A stretch of DNA of 64,000 nucleotides, taken from Nocardia sp. NBC_00565. Its GTDB lineage: Bacteria > Actinomycetota > Actinomycetes > Mycobacteriales > Mycobacteriaceae. Each line of letters opens with the position of its first letter. Positions within the stretch are counted from its first letter, which is position 1. The notes beneath the pieces are model-generated. The model did no database searches and was not told the DNA's origin. It saw nothing but the letters and a program-made list of their open reading frames with translations. The position numbers and the translations under genes are program-made. Location of the stretch: positions 4,402,001 to 4,466,000 of the forward strand of contig NZ_CP107785.1 of the NCBI RefSeq assembly GCF_036345915.1, in the 5' to 3' direction. Below are positions 21,484 to 30,489 of the stretch, piece after piece.

Positions 21484-21519
21484 GTGCCGGAATCCCTGTT
21501 CCAGAAGGGATTCCGGCAC
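21484..21519. terminator. Bidirectional hairpin terminator
   Basis: GTGCCGGAATCCCT and its complement (14 bp) flank an 8-nt loop, 22 bases past the exporter stop and facing the convergent DUF1348 gene. Confidence 0.75.
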
Positions 21520-21603
21520 ATGCACGGCCACGAATGCCGAGCCCGGGACGCATCCTCCCCCGCCGCAGGTCCTGCCGCCGCAAATACCGGTGCGGGCGAC
21601 CGC

Positions 21604-22053
21604 CTACCGCTGCGGTAGTTCGGCATCGTCCCCTTCTGGGCGCGGACCGAAGATACGGCGGTCGGCTGCATCGATGCGGACATCGTTGATGCTGGCCTCG
21701 CGCCGGGACATCAGCCCCTCCGGCGTGAACTCCCACTGCTCGTTACCGTAACTGCGCCACCATTGCCCGGATTCGTCGTGCCATTCGTATTGGAAGCGCA
21801 CCGCGATGCGGTTGCCTTCGAAGGCCCAGAGATCCTTACGCAGGGCATAACTGTTCTCGATGGACCACTTTCGAGTGAGGAACTCGACGATGGCATCGCG
21901 GCCGGTGAAGAACTCGTCACGGTTGCGCCACACCGAATCCTCGGTGTACGCGGCCGCGACCCGCTCGGGATCCCGGGTGTTCCAAGCATTTTCGGCGGCA
22001 AGCACCTTGGCCTTGGCGGATTCCAGGTCGAACGGTGGCAGTGGTGGTCGCAT
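21604..22053 (-). CDS. Nuclear transport factor 2-like protein, DUF1348 family
   Basis: 149 residues forming a single SnoaL/NTF2-like cone fold. The [20 protein letters not shown] opening and the [20 protein letters not shown] and [11 protein letters not shown] strands are typical of DUF1348. No function is assigned for the family. It lies 22 bases downstream of the PNPOx-like gene on the same strand. Confidence 0.85.
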   Translation of the reverse strand: MRPPLPPFDLESAKAKVLAAENAWNTRDPERVAAAYTEDSVWRNRDEFFTGRDAIVEFLTRKWSIENSYALRKDLWAFEGNRIAVRFQYEWHDESGQWWRSYGNEQWEFTPEGLMSRREASINDVRIDAADRRIFGPRPEGDDAELPQR

Positions 22054-22075
22054 GCGTGCTCCTTCGCTCGGAGGT

Positions 22076-22975
22076 TCAGGGGTTTACGGGAGAAAGTTCG
22101 GGCGGGCCCCAACGGAGCGGGCTCGCACCGGGGGTCTCGATCACTTCGGTGATCGTGAAATCGATCGAGCATTGGGCACCGACGGTGAAAGTTTCGGGGG
22201 TCCAGCTCAATTCGGTGGTTCCGGTGAGCTGGAGCGTTCCGCCGGTGGTCCAGTCCGGGATCAGAATGCCGCAGTGCGGGTTCACCGCGATGTTCCCGAG
22301 CGTCATGAACATCGAGTTGCCCTGGTAGTCGGGCCATCTCAGTCTGGTGGGTGAAAGCACCTGCAGGAACCCGGGATTCCCGCCGCGGTGGGATGCGTCG
22401 GCGTTACCGTCCGTATCGGAGGTGGCGACGAAGAAAGCGTCGGCCGCGGTGATCAGCTCTCGTTGTCGCGCATCGAGTTCCGTGCCGTGCTGCGGTGCCG
22501 GGGTATCGGCACCAGGGTGATAGGACTCGATCTGCCTGCGCGAGATGTATTTCGGGCAATTCGAATACACCTGATCGACGGTGATCCGCAGCCCCGCAAC
22601 GTCGCCGGATCGGTGCGGAATCGCTGATCCGTTGACTCGCATCCGCCTGCGACGTTCGGGCTGCAGCGCGATCATGCCGATACGAGCGGGACGGGTCAGC
22701 GCATCGTGCAGTGGATCCCCAGCGCCAGGGAACGCATCCACCGCGATCGTCTCGGCGTCGACGGCGTGCACGAATCCCAGCGGTCCGACCAATTCGCCGG
22801 CCCACAAGCGACCCGCGCCGTCCGCGGCGGCAATCACGACCATCGGCTGCTCGGCCAGGAACGACGCCGCGACCGCCGGAATGTCGCCGCGAATCATCCG
22901 CCCCACCCGATCGGCGACATGCGCCTGGCCCATTCGTTGCTGCACGGCGATCTCGCCAGCATGGAAGTGGGACAT
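22076..22975 (-). CDS. Pyridoxamine 5'-phosphate oxidase-like flavin-binding protein
   Basis: 299 residues from the second ATG of an ATGATG pair (22975), placed after AGGAGG. Two split-barrel flavin-binding halves are suggested: residues ~30-120 ([20 protein letters not shown]) and ~175-285 ([40 protein letters not shown]). Family members use FMN or F420 for reductions; the substrate is unknown. Probably cotranscribed with the downstream DUF1348 gene. Confidence 0.82.
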   Translation of the reverse strand: MSHFHAGEIAVQQRMGQAHVADRVGRMIRGDIPAVAASFLAEQPMVVIAAADGAGRLWAGELVGPLGFVHAVDAETIAVDAFPGAGDPLHDALTRPARIGMIALQPERRRRMRVNGSAIPHRSGDVAGLRITVDQVYSNCPKYISRRQIESYHPGADTPAPQHGTELDARQRELITAADAFFVATSDTDGNADASHRGGNPGFLQVLSPTRLRWPDYQGNSMFMTLGNIAVNPHCGILIPDWTTGGTLQLTGTTELSWTPETFTVGAQCSIDFTITEVIETPGASPLRWGPPELSPVNP

Positions 22976-23039
22976 CATGCCTCCTACGATGTGCTCACGC
23001 TTGGTCGACGGCGACCGCTCAGGGCAACAAGCTTCGGGC

Positions 23040-23501
23040 TCAGAAGAATCCACACGTCGGCGCGGCGCCACTGGGTGCGGGGGCGGACTCCGCGCCATTC
23101 GGAGCGTAGACCTCGAGTCGGATGCCATCGGGGTCGGTGAAGAAGATGCCGCCGGAGGCGACGCCCTCGCCGTGCGCGACCACACCGTCGTGGGCGAAGG
23201 TCACCGAGAGTTCGCGCAGCAACGCTTCGATCGAGCGCACCTGCTCGATAGTGTCCACCTGGAATGAAAGGTGATGCAGGCCAGGGGTATCGATGGAGAA
23301 CGTGCCGTCGGACTGCTGCCAGAGGGTCACCATGAGCTTGCCGTTCGCGCCGAGGAAGGCCCAGCGCTTGTCGTCGTCGGCGCTGGCCGCGAGCTGTTCG
23401 AAACCGAAGGCGCGTCGATAGAAGTCCACCGATCGGTCCAGGTCGGAGACGTTCAGGCCGATGTGCCCGGTGACCAGCTGGGGTGTGACGGCTGGCGTCA
23501 T
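23040..23501 (-). CDS. VOC-superfamily (glyoxalase/dioxygenase-like) protein
   Basis: 153 residues with a paired beta-alpha-beta-beta-beta fold. LVTGHIGLNVSDLDRSVDFY opens the first module and GLHHLSFQVD the second; FTDPDGIRLEVYAP carries the C-terminal metal Glu. VOC proteins include glyoxalases, ring-cleaving dioxygenases and antibiotic-binding proteins. Divergent from the CGNR regulator, with shared operator-like sites between them. Confidence 0.85.
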   Translation of the reverse strand: MTPAVTPQLVTGHIGLNVSDLDRSVDFYRRAFGFEQLAASADDDKRWAFLGANGKLMVTLWQQSDGTFSIDTPGLHHLSFQVDTIEQVRSIEALLRELSVTFAHDGVVAHGEGVASGGIFFTDPDGIRLEVYAPNGAESAPAPSGAAPTCGFF

Positions 23502-23532
23502 CGCAATCCTCCTTGTAACCGCTTCAAACTAC

Positions 23533-23599
23533 TTTACTAGTTAGAATTTAATAGGCCGCAACGAGAGCGTCAACCTCTAAAATGAAGCTAACTGGTTAG
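23533..23599. promoter_or_regulatory. Paired operator-like motifs in the VOC/CGNR divergent promoter
   Basis: CTAACTGGTTAG (23588-23599) is a perfect inverted repeat. TTTACTAGTTAGAA (23533-23546) repeats its right part: ACTAGTTAGAA versus ACTGGTTAGAA, 10 of 11 identical. The region is strikingly AT-rich for this genome. Confidence 0.55.
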
Positions 23600-23648
23600 A
23601 ACGGCGGTGATTGTCCTGACGACGAAAGGAAGATCGTTACCCTCAGGT

Positions 23649-24164
23649 ATGCCCGATCCACGCCCCCACCTCGGTGAACCGCTGGCGCTCGACTTGCTGA
23701 ACACCCGGTGGATCGAGGACGGGCCGCAGGATCTGCTCACCGATGTGGCGGGTCTCGGCATCTGGCTGGCCTCGGCCGGGCTGGCCGACCGCGCGAACGC
23801 CGACGAACGGACCCTGCAGGCGGTGCGCACCGCGCGCACCGCCATCTACGACGCCGTGCAGCACACCGCGCACACCGCGCTCAATGAGGTGCTCGACCAC
23901 GGCCGAGTTCGGCGCACGCTGACCGACACCGGGCCCGCCGATATCGTCGACGTACCCGAAACTGCCTGGCTTCCAGGGTGGCTCGCAGCCGACAACCTAT
24001 TGCGACTGTTGGCCGACGTGCCCGATCGGATCCGGCAGTGCGCCCATCCCGAGTGTGTGCTGTTCTTCTACGACACCTCGAAAAACGGCACCCGCCGGTG
24101 GCATTCGATGGCGACCTGCGGAAACCGCACCAAAGCCGCGCGCCATTACGCGAAAAAGGCCTGA
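23649..24164 (+). CDS. ABATE/CGNR zinc-finger transcriptional regulator
   Basis: 171 residues from the ATG at 23649; an upstream GTG at 23607 is possible. The N-terminal ABATE ligand-binding-like domain (HLGEPLALDLLNTRW) leads to a C-terminal CGNR treble-clef zinc finger with ligands in CAHPECVLFF and the family signature CGNRTKAARHY. Probably regulates itself and the divergent VOC gene. Confidence 0.88.
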   Translation: MPDPRPHLGEPLALDLLNTRWIEDGPQDLLTDVAGLGIWLASAGLADRANADERTLQAVRTARTAIYDAVQHTAHTALNEVLDHGRVRRTLTDTGPADIVDVPETAWLPGWLAADNLLRLLADVPDRIRQCAHPECVLFFYDTSKNGTRRWHSMATCGNRTKAARHYAKKA

Positions 24165-24166
24165 GC

Positions 24167-25366
24167 TCAGAAGAGTTCGTCGAGCAGGCGGTAGTAGTCC
24201 AGTCGACGCCGGTCCGGCTCGGTGACACCGTAGGCGGTGTAGAACGCGCGCAGTTCTTCGGGGCCGAAGTCCTCGAGCAGATCGCGCTCGGCCAAGGCCA
24301 GGTCTCGGTATCGGTCCGCGATACCCAAGGCGCCGACGTCGATCAGCAGGCCGCCGTCGAGCACATTCGACGGAGTGAAATCACCATGTGTGACAACGAG
24401 ATCCTCGTCCGGTGGACGTTCGGCCAGCAGCCGCCGCAGCAAATCCTCAGGTGCTGATCCTTGATTGGCGGCGTCGAAATCGTCGACATCGACCAAGCCC
24501 TCGAGCACATGCCGTCGCGCCTGGGCGAGCACGACATCCAGCCTGCCGTCGAACGGGCACTCCGCCACCGGAATGTCGTGCAGGCGCCGCAGCAGCGCAC
24601 CCATGACCGCGCCCACCGAAACCTCGAGCGCGGCCAGACTCGGCACACCCGCGTCGGCGAGCAGCAGCACGTCCTGTTCGAACACCGCAATGTCCGGTAG
24701 CCGAATCCCGCGGCCCCGCAACCAATTCAGGCGTGCATGCTCCGCGACGGCCTTCGGGCCACGCTTCACCCAGTACGTGCCGTCGACGAGCGCGACGCCG
24801 CCGCTCTTTCCTTCGTGCTCGTCCGACCACGTGTGGTCCTCACCCAGTAGCGCGACGACCTTCGGCGGCAGCGTCGTCGGCAGGTCATCGAGGGCGTCCA
24901 GCGTGGTGCGCGTGGATTCGATCAGCTCGGCGTCGCCCTCGGCGACTCGCAGTCTCAGCGCCTCGGTCAGCAGAGCCCTGGCCTCGGGCAGCCGCCCCTG
25001 TTCGGCCAGCGCCTTGCCCAGGTGCTGCAGCGCGAACGAGAGCGCCTCCGGCGCGGAGTCGCGGGCGTGGTCGACGGTTCGCCGATACAGCGTTTCGGCC
25101 GACACCGTATCGCCGCGATACCGGTAGACATCGCCGAGGTTGATCCAGACCGAAATCCGACGGCGATCGCTGTCCGCGAGTTCGAGCGCGCGATCGAGGT
25201 GATCGAGGGCCTCGTCATAGCGGCCGAGCAGCATCAGCTCGATGCCGATCTTGCGGAAGTCGGCGAAGTCGACCGGCCGGGCCGCCGCCACCCGGGCGGC
25301 CAGCTGTGCATGATCGGTGGGGACCATCCGCAGCCGCTCATCGAAGCGGTACCCGTGCTCGGTCAC
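24167..25366 (-). CDS. TPR-aminoglycoside-phosphotransferase fusion protein
   Basis: 399 residues from a GTG at 25366 that overlaps the TGA of DUF3046 as GTGA. Residues ~20-155 form TPR repeats (LMLLGRYDEALDHLDRALEL, YRGDTVSAETLYRRTVDHA, LAEQGRLPEARALLTEAL). From ~175 the protein is a protein-kinase-like phosphotransferase of the APH family: catalytic loop VVTHGDFTPSNVL and metal segment LIDVGALGIADRY. The target may be a small molecule or a protein held by the TPRs. I do not know a characterised protein with this layout. Confidence 0.8.
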   Translation of the reverse strand: MTEHGYRFDERLRMVPTDHAQLAARVAAARPVDFADFRKIGIELMLLGRYDEALDHLDRALELADSDRRRISVWINLGDVYRYRGDTVSAETLYRRTVDHARDSAPEALSFALQHLGKALAEQGRLPEARALLTEALRLRVAEGDAELIESTRTTLDALDDLPTTLPPKVVALLGEDHTWSDEHEGKSGGVALVDGTYWVKRGPKAVAEHARLNWLRGRGIRLPDIAVFEQDVLLLADAGVPSLAALEVSVGAVMGALLRRLHDIPVAECPFDGRLDVVLAQARRHVLEGLVDVDDFDAANQGSAPEDLLRRLLAERPPDEDLVVTHGDFTPSNVLDGGLLIDVGALGIADRYRDLALAERDLLEDFGPEELRAFYTAYGVTEPDRRRLDYYRLLDELF

Positions 25367-25557
25367 CAGCGTGATCTGGGTACGTCGAAATCCGCGCAGA
25401 GCGCGCGCCACACATCCCGGGGATCAACACCCGCATCGATGGCGGCGGCGCCCGTCCGCCCACCCAATGTCGGGATGGTGTGATCGTTGAGCAGCGCATC
25501 GCCACGGTGCACACCGAACTCGGTGTGCAACAGCTCCTGGAACTCGGTCAATCGCAC
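25363..25557 (-). CDS. DUF3046 protein
   Basis: 64 residues from a GTG at 25557 (VRLTEFQELLHTEFG). The whole chain matches the DUF3046 pattern, with LGGRTGAAAIDAGVDPRDVW and the ending LCADFDVPRSRW. In mycobacteria this gene sits just upstream of recA (Rv2738c position). Function unknown. Translationally coupled to the TPR-kinase gene. Confidence 0.92.
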   Translation of the reverse strand: MRLTEFQELLHTEFGVHRGDALLNDHTIPTLGGRTGAAAIDAGVDPRDVWRALCADFDVPRSRW

Positions 25558-25628
25558 CGTATTCAAGATACTCGCGCCCCCGCCCCTTTCACCCACCCCC
25601 ACCCTCAGCGCACGTACCACAGGCCCTA

Positions 25629-25996
25629 TGCGCCAGGTTGGCCGCGTCGGTCCGGCTGATCGGACAGCACGATCGGTGCTATGCCCGCCGTCGGCGCCAC
25701 GTAGTTGCCGACGGCGGTGAACGCGGCGGCAGCCAGGGGCGAGCGTGCGCTCGCGGGCCTCGTCGGCGGTGACGATGATGCGGTCGACGACCCGCCGGTG
25801 CTCGACGTCCTCGGCCTGGGTGCTTCGGCGCGCGCCCCTGGTCCCCGGTAGTTTCCGCGCCTACTCCAACTTCATCCGTCCCACGCCCGGCACACACTCG
25901 GTGTACGTCCCCAACGTATGCGCGGGCGCCACCCCGTATGCGCCAGCTCTGCGTGGCGGTCCTGCTCGGCGAACGGCGCGATCGCCGGGCCGGTAG
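25629..25996 (-). pseudogene. Frameshifted remnant of unknown gene
   Basis: Between DUF3046 and the glycosyltransferase no intact frame exists. The minus strand shows protein-like pieces in different frames: HTLGTYTECVPGVGRMKLE, EHRRVVDRIIVTADEARERT and LAAAAFTAVGNYVAPTAGIA, ending at a TAG near 25629. I do not recognise the family. Confidence 0.35.
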
Positions 25997-26019
25997 GCGT
26001 GATCACTGCCATCGGTTCG

Positions 26020-27180
26020 CTATTGGGTTCGGACGCTGAGGATGTCGTGGCAGATGCGGATGGGATCGGCGACTTCGGTGATGCCGGAGGCCGCCTTTCG
26101 GGCGGCGGCTGCGTAGTCGGGGGTGTTGAGCAGGTCGAGGACCGCCGCGCGGACCGCGTCTACGGTGAGCGGGCGGACCAGGATCGAACCGCCTTGGCGG
26201 GCAGCGCGATTGGCCAGTTCCCATTGGTCGCCGCCGCCGGGGACGGTGACGATCGGAACACCGGCGAGCAAGGATTTCGCGAGCAGGCCGTGGCCGCCGC
26301 CGCCCACCACGACCGAGGCGTGCGTGAGGAGCTCGTCCTGGCGGCCGAGTCCGGCGGTTGCCCAGGGCGGGAGGTCGGTGGGTGGGGTGTCGAGCATCGA
26401 AATGGCCACGCGGACGCCTGCCCCGTCCAGGGCGGACAGCACGGTCTCGACCATGCCGGTGACGCCGGTGTGCGCGGTCGACGGGGCGACCATGACCAGC
26501 GGGTCGGCACCGGGCGGCGGGTCGAGGATTTCCCGGGTCGGCTCCCACAGCAGCGGGCCGATGATGTGACTGTGCTCGGGCCAATCCGGGCGCGGCACCT
26601 CGAGCGCGGGCAGGGTAGCGATGAGGCGGGCCGCTGGGCCGGGATCGGTTGCCGGCAGGCCGACACTTTCCCTGGCCTGCTCGCGCTGGCGCTGACCGTT
26701 GCGGATGGCGCGGGCAGTCATGGTGCGCAACATGCCGTCGCGGAGTCGGCCGCGCACACCCTCCCCCGGCGCGAGGCCACTACCGATGGGCGGCAATGCT
26801 TTCGACGGCAGATACAGCGGATGCGGCGATAGCTCGACCCACGGCACCCCCAGTCGCTCGGCGGCCATCCCACCGCCCGCGGTGAGCACATCCGACACCA
26901 CGAGTTCGGGCAGCATCACGCTCAAGTCCGGCAGGATCTCGGTCGAAATATATGCGGCGCGTTCATGAATGCGCTGGCCGGCGTCTCCGTCGTCGTCGAC
27001 CGCACGCGGCGCGAGCCCCTTGAGTCTGCGCACCGCGATGCCCGCCTCCTTGGCGGCATCGAACCATCGTGGCCCCGTGAACAACACCGGATCGTCACCA
27101 ACGGCCAGGAATCGCTCACACAGCGCCAACGCCGGAAACGCATGACCGGGATCCGGCCCGGCAACAACGGCAACACGCAT
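26020..27180 (-). CDS. MGT/UGT-family glycosyltransferase
   Basis: 386 residues from the ATG at 27180 (MRVAVVAGPDPGHAFPAL). GT-B fold with an N-terminal acceptor domain and a C-terminal nucleotide-sugar domain; the signature HASVVVGGGGHGLLAKSLLA plus GVPIVTVPGGGDQWELANR fits macrolide-glycosyltransferase-like enzymes, although a Gly-rich run replaces the common HGGxGT. Position next to DUF3046 matches Rv2739c of M. tuberculosis. Acceptor and sugar unknown. Confidence 0.88.
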   Translation of the reverse strand: MRVAVVAGPDPGHAFPALALCERFLAVGDDPVLFTGPRWFDAAKEAGIAVRRLKGLAPRAVDDDGDAGQRIHERAAYISTEILPDLSVMLPELVVSDVLTAGGGMAAERLGVPWVELSPHPLYLPSKALPPIGSGLAPGEGVRGRLRDGMLRTMTARAIRNGQRQREQARESVGLPATDPGPAARLIATLPALEVPRPDWPEHSHIIGPLLWEPTREILDPPPGADPLVMVAPSTAHTGVTGMVETVLSALDGAGVRVAISMLDTPPTDLPPWATAGLGRQDELLTHASVVVGGGGHGLLAKSLLAGVPIVTVPGGGDQWELANRAARQGGSILVRPLTVDAVRAAVLDLLNTPDYAAAARKAASGITEVADPIRICHDILSVRTQ

Positions 27181-27403
27181 GCGGCCAGCCTGCCACATCG
27201 ACCCTCGAATTCGGGCAGCCGCGGATCGGATTTGCGCGAGCGCCGAGACAACACGGGTAACGGGCTCAGCGTTCATTGAAACGCCACGCACGTGCAACCC
27301 ATCAGGTGGCGATCAACGGCACGATGGTCTAGACCATTTTATGCCCGCCGGACGGACTCCCCGTACGCGACCAGCGGTTGAGCCACCGATCGAGAGAGTG
27401 AGG

Positions 27404-27955
27404 GTGACAGTGTCCGTCTCCACCGTGGACGAATTGATGGATCTGCTGACCGGATGCGCCGATGTCTGGGACATGCCCGACCGCAGCGGCGACCCGGTGG
27501 ACATCCTGGACCACGACCTGCAATGCGCACAACTGCTGCGCCGATCCCATCCCGACGATGAGGAACTACAACTGGCCGGACTACTGCACGACATCGGCCA
27601 CACACTCGTCCCCGGCGACGACGCGGGCCACGGCAAACACGGTGCCGACGCGATCCGCGGCCTACTCGGCAACCGCGTCGCCCGACTGGTCGAACTGCAC
27701 GTGGTCGCCAAGCGCTACCTGGCCGCCACCGACACCGCCCACACCGCGACCCTCTCCCCCGCCAGCCAACGCACCCTCATCGCCCAGGGCGGCCCCATGA
27801 CCGACGCCGAAATCGCCGAATTCCGAGCCGATCCCGACTTCACCGCCGCCATCGCCCTGCGCCGAGCCGACGACGCGGGCAAGGTCGTCGGCCTACCAGC
27901 CGCCCCCGTCGAAGACTGGCTCCCGATCATCGAACGAGTCGCCGCCACAGCCTGA
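27404..27955 (+). CDS. HD-domain phosphohydrolase/oxygenase-like protein
   Basis: 183 residues from a GTG at 27404 (a second GTG two codons on is equally possible). Metal-binding HD motifs: ILDHDLQCAQLL, GLLHDIGHTL and the distal VELHVVAKRYLA. The pattern resembles the MIOX/PhnZ-type mixed-valent di-iron HD group, which includes a phosphonate oxygenase; plain phosphohydrolase remains possible. No partner gene clarifies the substrate. Confidence 0.75.
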   Translation: MTVSVSTVDELMDLLTGCADVWDMPDRSGDPVDILDHDLQCAQLLRRSHPDDEELQLAGLLHDIGHTLVPGDDAGHGKHGADAIRGLLGNRVARLVELHVVAKRYLAATDTAHTATLSPASQRTLIAQGGPMTDAEIAEFRADPDFTAAIALRRADDAGKVVGLPAAPVEDWLPIIERVAATA

Positions 27956-28011
27956 ACCCCACCGATTTCAGCCCAACCCCACTCATCCGATACCCTTGCG
28001 CAGCAACACCG

Positions 28012-28095
28012 GTCCGGGTGGCGGAATGGCAGACGCGCTAGCTTGAGGTGCTAGTGCCCTTATTGGGCGTGGGGGTTCAAGTCCCCCTCCGGACA
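28012..28095 (+). tRNA. tRNA-Leu (anticodon GAG)
   Basis: Acceptor GTCCGGG pairs with TCCGGAC (one G-T pair). The anticodon stem CTAGC/GCTAG holds loop TTGAGGT, giving anticodon GAG. A long variable arm (GTGCCCTTATTGGGCGTG region) and T-arm GGGGGTTCAAGTCCCCC are class II features. CCA is not encoded. It is immediately followed by an integrase cassette, so it is the likely attachment gene. Confidence 0.95.
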
Positions 28096-28102
28096 CAGAA
28101 TT

Positions 28103-28660
28103 GTGGCATTTATGCCCCAAAAACCGGGTCCGGGCATCACCTGGACACTCTGTCCTTGCCGCACACCGCCACCTGCGGGTTTGCTCCGTTCGGCGGTGGT
28201 CGATGTGACCGCTGACACATTATCTCCACTGATTCCTTCCTTCGCCTCCATCGGACTCGTCGGCGGCGATGCCTCCGGAATCGGTGCCGGTCTGCCGATG
28301 GCGACCGTGGAGCAACCACCGGCACACACCGCGGTGTACAGCGTGCGGCCGGTCGACACCAACGGGCGCGTGGTCGACAAAGCCGTTCTGCGAGTACTGG
28401 ATTGGCACCCCGGTGACCTGCTGTCCTGGCGGATCGCTGCGGGGCTGATCGTGATCACCCGGCCCGGCTACGGCCGCCGCGGGATCACCAAACATGGGCA
28501 TCTATCCCTGCCCGCCCATGCACGGCGCGCCGCGGGCATCCAGCATCACGACAGGGTCCTGTTGGCCGCCGATCCTGATCAACGCCTGCTGGTGGTTTTC
28601 CCACCGCATGTCCTCGACGAAATGGCCGCTCGCCGCTTCTGCGAGGGGGTGGGCCGATGA
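28103..28660 (+). CDS. SpoVT/AbrB-like protein of the integrase cassette
   Basis: 185 residues if begun at the GTG at 28103, eight bases past the tRNA; an ATG at 28299 would keep the conserved part. The C-terminus has an AbrB/MazE-type swapped-hairpin (GHLSLPAHARRAAGIQHHDR followed by LLAADPDQRLLVVFPP), a DNA-binding fold used by antitoxins and transition-state regulators. Its stop overlaps the integrase ATG (ATGA), so it may regulate integration. Confidence 0.75.
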   Translation: MAFMPQKPGPGITWTLCPCRTPPPAGLLRSAVVDVTADTLSPLIPSFASIGLVGGDASGIGAGLPMATVEQPPAHTAVYSVRPVDTNGRVVDKAVLRVLDWHPGDLLSWRIAAGLIVITRPGYGRRGITKHGHLSLPAHARRAAGIQHHDRVLLAADPDQRLLVVFPPHVLDEMAARRFCEGVGR

Positions 28661-29712
28661 GCGCGCGCAGCGACGCCGACATCGCCGCGGTCCGGATGAT
28701 GATGGACCGGCTCGATCTCACCGTCGCCGACATCAGCGACGATACCCCGCCGGCCACAAACGTCCCGACCTTCGGGGACTACATCCCAGTCGTCGCCGAC
28801 AGCATGCCCGCGAGCCGGACTCGCGACCACTACCAGACATACTGGACGAAGATTCTTGCCCAGCCGGGGTGGGCCGAGCGGGCATTGAACGAGCCGACTC
28901 CCGTCCAGTTGCAGGGGCTGTGCGAGGTGATCAAAACCCAGCGACTGATCCGCCGCAACGGGCGAGACGGACGTGAAGTCGTCCGCCACGTCATCGACGC
29001 GTTACGCCGTATCTACAAGCACGCCGAAGACAACCGGATCATCGACCCACGCGACAACCCCGCCGCGAGGCTGACCAAACCCCGGCGCACTCGATCCAAC
29101 CGGCGCGCGCTCCCGGAAGACATCCTCACCGAGATCAACCGCGTCGCCGCCACCACCGGCAACGACCCGCAACTCGACACCCTGCTGCTGCGCCTGCACA
29201 CCGAAACCGCCTGCCGCCGTGGCGGTGCACTGGCCTTGCGTCCTCGAGATCTCGATCCCGTGCAGTCGGTGATTCTCTTACGGGAGAAGGGCGGCACCGA
29301 ACTGTGGCAGCCGGTCTCCCCCACACTGATGCGCGCGCTGTGCCGCCACGCTGAACAGCGCGGAGCCGCACCGAACGAGCAACTGCTGCGTACACACAAC
29401 GGCAAGCCCATCACTCGCCGTCGCTACAACTACCTGTTCGAGCGTCTCGGCCGATACCTGCCCTGGGTCATCACCCACGGCATCTCCATCCACTGGCTGC
29501 GCCACACCACAACCACCTGGGTCGAGCGCCGCTACGGCGGCGCGACCGCACGCGAGTTCGCCCGCCATGGCCTCGGCAGCGCCGGACCCACCGGTGTCTA
29601 CACCACGGCAACAATCAACGAAGTCGCATCCGCGCTCGCCCACCTCACCGGGGAACCCCACCCCCTAGCCACAGCGGTCACGCAGGCAGAGAAGAACCAT
29701 ATGACGACATAA
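28657..29712 (+). CDS. Tyrosine recombinase (integrase) at tRNA-Leu
   Basis: 351 residues. An N-terminal SAM-like core-binding domain (about 35-130) leads to the catalytic domain: first Arg in ETACRRGGALAL, His-x-x-Arg in HWLRHTTTTW, later His in FARHGLGSAG and nucleophile Tyr in GVYTTA. All catalytic residues appear present, so the enzyme may be active. Coupled to the AbrB-like gene. It marks one end of the island that fills the rest of the window. Confidence 0.9.
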   Translation: MSARSDADIAAVRMMMDRLDLTVADISDDTPPATNVPTFGDYIPVVADSMPASRTRDHYQTYWTKILAQPGWAERALNEPTPVQLQGLCEVIKTQRLIRRNGRDGREVVRHVIDALRRIYKHAEDNRIIDPRDNPAARLTKPRRTRSNRRALPEDILTEINRVAATTGNDPQLDTLLLRLHTETACRRGGALALRPRDLDPVQSVILLREKGGTELWQPVSPTLMRALCRHAEQRGAAPNEQLLRTHNGKPITRRRYNYLFERLGRYLPWVITHGISIHWLRHTTTTWVERRYGGATAREFARHGLGSAGPTGVYTTATINEVASALAHLTGEPHPLATAVTQAEKNHMTT

Positions 29713-30238
29713 AGACGCAGTCAGGCAGATGGTCTGCCCCGAGGCCGGCGATGGCCACTGGGACGAACTCTTCGACATTGGTCCACAGCGAATGCCGGTC
29801 CTCGGGGCGACGCCGGATGTGAGCTGCCCGATCCGGGTTTCGAGCATCATCCACCGCGCCCACCGCGGGCAGTTCACCGACGCGACCTCGCCCATGGCAG
29901 ACCCGTTTCGAGCGGCGCTTCCAGCCGCGCCCAACAATCGGCCCCCAGGGCTTCGTTTCACCGATCGAGCAGGACAAGACGCAGGCCATAAGCGCGACAA
30001 CATTGCGGTCTGGGCCATGTGCAGCTGGATCGCCCGAATCCGCCTCAGCCCTCAGCCCTCAGCCCTCAGCCCTCAGCCCTCAGCCCTCAGCCAGGAAGGG
30101 ACACCAATGCATCAGCACGCCAATACCTCTCGACAGCGGGTCGCTGAAGGTGTTGGATACCTGACAGAGCTTTCGTTGCAGGTACCAGCACCACAAACGC
30201 GCCGCTGCAGCGCGACGGCTTGGGAGGGGGTCCCCCGC
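29713..30238. other. No recognisable gene; contains a heptamer repeat
   Basis: Over 500 bases downstream of the integrase with open frames but no family pattern on either strand. The only clear feature is the CTCAGCC array (separate entry). Confidence 0.5.
30044..30092. repeat. Seven perfect copies of CTCAGCC
   Basis: A 49-base uninterrupted heptanucleotide tandem array in non-coding island DNA. Prone to slippage; there are no spacers, so it is not a CRISPR. Confidence 0.97.
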
Positions 30239-30421
30239 ATGGACATCGACCTCACGTGTCCACACTGCCGCCAGCTCGACTCGGTTCAGAGTGTGCCCGC
30301 GTTGAATGCGGATGGTGTGTCGACCAGTTCCGGAACGGACGTCTATTCCGGCGTTGGTGTGGCTTCAACCGAGGACCCCGCCCGGCCGTGTAATTTCGCG
30401 GCTATCGGCTACAAGCCGTAA
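30239..30421 (+). CDS. Small zinc-ribbon-like protein, possibly truncated
   Basis: 60 residues from an ATG at 30239. A CPHC knuckle near the N-terminus and the Ser/Gly/Val-rich ALNADGVSTSSGTDVYSGVG stretch resemble the start of longer actinobacterial zinc-ribbon proteins. Only one CxxC pair is present, so it is probably a fragment. Function unknown. Confidence 0.45.
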   Translation: MDIDLTCPHCRQLDSVQSVPALNADGVSTSSGTDVYSGVGVASTEDPARPCNFAAIGYKP

Positions 30422-30489
30422 CGAGGGAGGTGGCGTGGCAACTGACCGAGCCCCACGCCCCTAGCTTTGCACTGCAAGAGAGGAATGAC

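Noticed and set aside
30044..30092. CRISPR-like array
   Set aside because: Seven-base units with no spacers; a simple tandem repeat.
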